64,000 bases of DNA from Pseudomonas viridiflava (lineage in GTDB: Bacteria > Pseudomonadota > Gammaproteobacteria > Pseudomonadales > Pseudomonadaceae), in the NCBI GenBank assembly GCA_900596015.1, contig UVIF01000010.1, positions 62,001-126,000 of the forward strand. Direction: 5' to 3'. This document shows, piece by piece, positions 60,135-64,000 of the stretch; the first letter of the stretch is position 1; the number at the start of each line of letters is the position of its first letter. The notes beneath the pieces were generated by a model that saw only the letters and a program-made list of their open reading frames with translations, was not told where the DNA came from and did not search any database. Made by a program: the position numbers and the translations under genes.

Positions 60135-60344
60135 GCGCAGCGTCCTTTTCACCGGCTCAGCCATGACCTTCCTTCAGCTACCATAGGAACCATCCTACAA
60201 CTGGCTCCTTTTTCTAATCCTCTCTTTCCTACTGTCTGTCGGACTCTTCCTACCAACAGTCCCTCTCCCCTGCCCGTTCCCTGGGAAGTCCTCCCTCTTA
60301 AAGTGGCCGCCTATTGATTGGTCGACGACTGGGGCTGGGCTGCA
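60135..60344. other. Pyrimidine-rich leader upstream of the TPS locus
   Basis: About 210 bp before the TpsB start, with a marked C/T-rich plus strand from about 60200 to 60300 (many TCC and CTC blocks). No open frame is credible. It should contain the promoter of the two-partner secretion genes; I see no convincing consensus. Confidence 0.5.
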
Positions 60345-62021
60345 ATGACGATTTTCCGCAAGGACCGCGTGTTATCCGCACTGCTTTTCGGGCCCGCCAT
60401 GGCGCTGGCCGAAACCGGCGGCCAACCGCTGAACGACCAGATCCTGCGTCAGTTCGATACCCAGCGCCACGAGCGCGCGGCTGCCGAACAGGCGCAACGG
60501 CTGGAAACCCTGCGTGAAGACCCGACGGTGCAAGCCAGCCCCGCACCGCAGCGGATCGAGCAGCGGGATGGCGAGTGCTGGGCGGTTTCCGCCGTGCGCG
60601 TGCAGGACAATCAGCTGCTGGACACCGCTGCGCTGCAAGGGGTCCTGCAGCCATGGGTAGCGCCGTGCATCGGCGTCGATGACATCAACCAGATGCTGCT
60701 GGCCTTGACCGGTGCCTACGTGCAAGCCGGCTATATCGCGGCCAGGCCCTATATCGTTCGAATGCCCGAAGCAGATGGCGAGCTGGTCATCGCCATGCTC
60801 GAAGGCTTCATCGAATCCATCGAAATCGCCGACGGCAGTGACGACCTGGCGCTGGGCAGCGCATTTCCCGGAATGATCGGCCGCCCGCTCAAGCTCACCG
60901 ATGTGGAAAGTGGCCTGGATCAGCTCAACCGGTTGCGTTCCGTCGACCTGATCCTGGACATCGCGCCGGGCGCGCAGGTGGGTGGTACGCGGATCGTTCT
61001 GCGCCCACAGGGCACAGGCAAATCCTGGACCTTGGGCACCGGCTTGAACAACCGGGGCAGCGACGCGTCCGGGCGCCATCAGGCGCAGTTGAGCCTGAGC
61101 CTGGACAACCCGTTTCGTCTGAATGACTCACTGGCTGCCAGTTATGCCCACAGCCTGGACGGCGGCGCGGGGTACAGTCGCCAAGGTGGGCTGTTCTACG
61201 AAATACCCTATGGGCGCTGGACCCTGAACGCTTCGGCGAGTCGTTTCGAGTCTCGGGCGCCGCTGGCCAATGGTCATGATGTGGCGCAGAGCCTGGACAG
61301 CTACGGGCTGAAGCTGGATCGCAGCCTGTGGCGCAACCAGACGACCCTGCTCAATGCGCACCTGCGCCTGGACCAGACCCGCACCGATCTACTGTTCGAC
61401 AGCACCACCGTACGCAATGGTCGCACTACGCTGAGCGTCGCCAGCGTCGGGCTCAACCTTACCCACCTGGGTGATTCGGTGTGGAGTGGCGCCTTGGGCT
61501 ACTCCCGCGGGCAAGGCTGGCTGGGGAGTGACCGCACGCCCCTGCGGCATGACGCGCCGCAACCACACTTCGAAAAATACCGAGCCACGGCCACCCGCCG
61601 CTCAGTGTTCGACCTGCTCGACCGACGCTGGGCATGGAGCACGGAACTGGACGTGCAGTACAGCCCAGACCCGCTGCCGAACCTGGAGCAGATGCGCCTG
61701 GCCGGCAACGCCAGCGTGCGCGGCTATCGCCTGGACAGTCAGCCGGTTTCCAAGGGTGCCACATTGCGCAACACCCTGAGCACTTCGCAGGTACTCGCCC
61801 AAGGCCTGTACCTGACCCCCCGCGCCGGGCTGGACTCGGGCTGGGGCCGGCACACGTACAACCAGGTCCAGACCCAGCACGCCATCGGCTTGAGCGCCGG
61901 GGCCACCCTGAGCTGGGCAGATGGACAGCTCACTCTGGATTATCAGCGCGGCCTGCAACGGCGTGCCAGCACTTCACCGGAGCCAGGTTTCTGGACCTTC
62001 GGACTTTCGCAAGTCTTCTGA
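60345..62021 (+). CDS. TpsB transporter (ShlB/FhaC/HecB family)
   Basis: Protein of 558 residues from ATG 60345 (MTIFRKDRVLSALLFGPAMA); a TTG at 60318 is less likely. The signal peptide is followed by POTRA-like domains (CWAVSAVRVQDNQLLDTAAL, VIAMLEGFIESIEIADGSDD) and a 16-strand barrel with NRRGSDASGRHQAQLSLSL-like repeats (NNRGSDASGRHQAQLSLSL) and the ending GFWTFGLSQVF, an aromatic C-terminus recognised by Bam. It secretes the adjacent TpsA protein across the outer membrane. Confidence 0.93.
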   Translation: MTIFRKDRVLSALLFGPAMALAETGGQPLNDQILRQFDTQRHERAAAEQAQRLETLREDPTVQASPAPQRIEQRDGECWAVSAVRVQDNQLLDTAALQGVLQPWVAPCIGVDDINQMLLALTGAYVQAGYIAARPYIVRMPEADGELVIAMLEGFIESIEIADGSDDLALGSAFPGMIGRPLKLTDVESGLDQLNRLRSVDLILDIAPGAQVGGTRIVLRPQGTGKSWTLGTGLNNRGSDASGRHQAQLSLSLDNPFRLNDSLAASYAHSLDGGAGYSRQGGLFYEIPYGRWTLNASASRFESRAPLANGHDVAQSLDSYGLKLDRSLWRNQTTLLNAHLRLDQTRTDLLFDSTTVRNGRTTLSVASVGLNLTHLGDSVWSGALGYSRGQGWLGSDRTPLRHDAPQPHFEKYRATATRRSVFDLLDRRWAWSTELDVQYSPDPLPNLEQMRLAGNASVRGYRLDSQPVSKGATLRNTLSTSQVLAQGLYLTPRAGLDSGWGRHTYNQVQTQHAIGLSAGATLSWADGQLTLDYQRGLQRRASTSPEPGFWTFGLSQVF

Positions 62022-62040
62022 AAAACAGGTAGATATCCTC

Positions 62041-64000
62041 ATGACCAAACCATCACGTTGTGTTCAGCGCGACGCTTTGCGCCTGGCAATCGCCAGTATC
62101 GTATTGGCGCCTTACATGGCCAGCGCCGACGTCATCCAGCCGGCCTTCGAGCCGGGTGCCAAACCGATCGTCATCAGCAGTGGCGGTGCCGCCCCGATCG
62201 TCGACATCGTGGCACCCAATGCCGCCGGCCTTTCGCACAACCGCTACGAGCAATACAACGTCGGTGTGCCTGGCGTGGTGCTGAACAACAGCCTGCAGGC
62301 CGGCCGAGCGCATGTCGCCGGCGAGTTTCAGAACGTTCAGGCCAACGGCCAGTTCAAGGGCCAGGCGGCGAGCACCATTCTCAACGAGGTAATCGGCCGA
62401 GGTCGCTCCGACATCAACGGTGAACAAGTGATCTTCGGCCAGGCGGCCGACTATGTACTGAGCAACCCCAACGGGATCTGGCTCGACGGTGCCCGGATCA
62501 ATCTGGGCCTGGACAAGAAGGCTATCTTCTTGGTCGGTCGACCGCAAATGGAGAACGGCAGGATCATCGGTCTCAACACCGACGGTGATGTCGATCCACG
62601 CACCATGTTGCGGATCAACGCCGGTGGTGTGACAGCGAATGGTGGTTCGCTGGCCTTGATATCGCCCACGATCGACCAGCGCGGGCGGATCAGCGCGGCG
62701 CAGAAGCTCGATATTCTGTTGGGCACACACAGGGTCGATGCCGCTACCTTGGCAGTGAGCGACGTGCAGCAGAACGCGTTCAAAACCGATGCGCGCCTGA
62801 TGGGTGCAATGCACGCCAATCGCATCAATATTTTGAGCACCCGCGAAGGCGCCGGCATCAACATGGGCATCAGCCGGACCACGGCTCTTGAAGGCATCGA
62901 GATCGCTTCGCAGGGCGCTCTGAACATGATCAGCACCGCCAAGCGCGATGGCTTGGCCACCCAGGGTGTACTCGACGCCGGCGCCGGCGATGTGCGGCTG
63001 AGCTCGGCAGCGGACCTGAACATCAAGTCGCTGACGATCAGTGGCGCGGCGATCAGCGCCGACGCCGGTGCCGACCTGAACGTGGATACGTTGACCCGCA
63101 CCGTCGAATCCAGCCGCAGGAGCGGCGTGGAAAACGACTGGTACGTACTGCCGGCGGGCGCGACCACTACCACTGTCGACATGACCCATACCGAACATCT
63201 GGCGAACGCGCTGAACGCTACGCAGTCCGTGACCCTGACCGCGAACAACGATGCCAGGCTCGCGGCCACCCACGTCAACAGCGTCGGCGATGTGACCATC
63301 GACGCGGGCAACACCCTGGAACTGACGGCCAATGTCGACCACAAGCTCGACAGCGTCAGCGTCAGCAACCGACGCCAGGGCGCTCAACGCCAAGACAGCA
63401 CGGCCACCCAGACCACCCAGAGCGCAGCGTCGACGCTGATCGACGGCCAAACGATCAGCCTGACGGGACGGGCAATAAAGGTCACGGGCAGCGACGTCAA
63501 CAGCCGTGGCGATCTGGATCTTTCGGCCACCGACGCGGTGGAAATAGACACCGTCGTTCTGCACGGCTCGGTTGCCCAGGACAGCCGCGAAGGCCACGTA
63601 ATCGTCCGGCATCTGGCGACCGAACTGCACGACCGCGAGCAGACTTTGGCTCATCGCGGCAGTCGGCTGACCGCAAGCAACGGCACGCTGGCAGTCAAGG
63701 CCGACTCCGTGGACCTGATCGCCGCGCAGCTGACGGCTAGGGACATAGTGCTGCAAAGCCTGTCGCAAGACCTCACGGTACAAGGTACTCAAGCCCACCA
63801 GCGTATCGACAATGCGCACCAGAACACGGCCCTGTTCAACTCGTTCGACCGCCGCTACGACCGCAGGCAAAGCACCTATCAAGGCAGTTCCCTCACGGCC
63901 AGTGGCGCGCTGCTTCTGGACGGCAAGCGCGACACCCGGATCATGGGTTCAAGCGTTGCCACCGCGGGCGACCTGACGGTCAAGGCCGGGCGCAATCTGA
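62041..64000 (+). CDS. TpsA exoprotein: filamentous haemagglutinin-like (5' part)
   Basis: Open frame of 653 codons without a stop to the right edge; the gene continues beyond. After a signal peptide (LRLAIASIVLAPYMASA) the TPS domain appears: GLSHNRYEQYNVGVPGVVLN, FGQAADYVLSNPNGIWLDG with NPNG at 142-145, the secretion signal. It continues into beta-helix repeats (LTLTANNDARLAATHVNSVG-type). It lies 19 bp after its TpsB. It may be an adhesin or a contact-dependent inhibition toxin; the C-terminus, which would decide, is missing. Confidence 0.93.
   Translation, partial: MTKPSRCVQRDALRLAIASIVLAPYMASADVIQPAFEPGAKPIVISSGGAAPIVDIVAPNAAGLSHNRYEQYNVGVPGVVLNNSLQAGRAHVAGEFQNVQANGQFKGQAASTILNEVIGRGRSDINGEQVIFGQAADYVLSNPNGIWLDGARINLGLDKKAIFLVGRPQMENGRIIGLNTDGDVDPRTMLRINAGGVTANGGSLALISPTIDQRGRISAAQKLDILLGTHRVDAATLAVSDVQQNAFKTDARLMGAMHANRINILSTREGAGINMGISRTTALEGIEIASQGALNMISTAKRDGLATQGVLDAGAGDVRLSSAADLNIKSLTISGAAISADAGADLNVDTLTRTVESSRRSGVENDWYVLPAGATTTTVDMTHTEHLANALNATQSVTLTANNDARLAATHVNSVGDVTIDAGNTLELTANVDHKLDSVSVSNRRQGAQRQDSTATQTTQSAASTLIDGQTISLTGRAIKVTGSDVNSRGDLDLSATDAVEIDTVVLHGSVAQDSREGHVIVRHLATELHDREQTLAHRGSRLTASNGTLAVKADSVDLIAAQLTARDIVLQSLSQDLTVQGTQAHQRIDNAHQNTALFNSFDRRYDRRQSTYQGSSLTASGALLLDGKRDTRIMGSSVATAGDLTVKAGRNL

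Noticed and set aside
62053..63882. 609-residue minus-strand frame opposite tpsA
   Set aside because: TpsA carries the TPS domain and NPNG motif. The antisense frame is a shadow of the repeat-rich sequence.

Overview
The window is a chromosomal segment of a fluorescent pseudomonad, most likely the Pseudomonas putida group. It is GC-rich (roughly 60-65 percent by eye) and dense with genes. Its gene order (ppc-adk-tsaB, lysS-prfB, a complete wsp operon, recJ-yaeQ, thrC-hom-dsbC-xerD-rplS-trmD-rimM-rpsP-ffh, purT, then a TpsB/TpsA pair) matches what I recall of P. putida genomes. I see no rRNA, tRNA, CRISPR array, insertion sequence or prophage.

Layout. 1-7.8 kb: minus-strand housekeeping genes (rsmJ partial, an extensin-like peptidase, DUF72, tsaB, adk, ppc) with one Pseudomonas-type orphan protein (491-1105) built on an internal repeat. 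7.9-12.9 kb: an envelope block in which a two-gene cassette (DUF4398 lipoprotein + OmpA-like lipoprotein) occurs twice, flanking a soluble PAS-PAS chemoreceptor of the BdlA type. 13-17.7 kb: a 1562-residue protein with a DUF6543-like N-terminus, leucine-rich repeats and a C-terminal NEL-type E3 ubiquitin ligase domain with its CxD cysteine; this is the most striking gene. 17.7-20.8 kb: a lipoprotein alpha/beta hydrolase and a TetR regulator next to a DUF1704/QEGLA metallopeptidase-like gene, separated by REP sequences. 20.9-23.7 kb: lysS and prfB, the latter with its programmed +1 frameshift. 23.9-32.4 kb: wspABCDEFR, a chemosensory pathway that controls cyclic-di-GMP, with genes overlapping by 1-4 bases. 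32.5-45.4 kb: a DUF533 protein, opgD (glucan biosynthesis), an OYE-family flavoprotein, recJ, yaeQ, a periplasmic binding-like protein, a DUF3509-like protein and a BvgS/EvgS-like two-component locus with one conventional and one degenerate receiver protein. 45.5-54 kb: threonine biosynthesis, dsbC, xerD, the rpsP-rimM-trmD-rplS operon and ffh. 54-60 kb: a CcsA-like protein, a CorC-like CBS protein, purT, a gamma-carbonic anhydrase, two divergent Nudix hydrolases and an L,D-transpeptidase. 60.3-64 kb: a two-partner secretion pair whose large exoprotein runs off the window.

How it fits together. Several non-housekeeping genes concern the cell surface and lifestyle switching: Wsp (surface sensing to c-di-GMP), the BdlA-like receptor (biofilm dispersal in P. 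aeruginosa), the OmpA/DUF4398 envelope lipoproteins, OpgD glucans and the TpsA adhesin or toxin. The NEL ligase points to eukaryotic hosts or predators, because ubiquitin is absent from the bacterium itself.

Two families of REP-like palindromes are scattered between genes (1.1-1.3, 18.58-18.69, 20.8-20.9 and 23.8-23.9 kb). Many long open frames opposite real genes are shadows caused by high GC and are not annotated.
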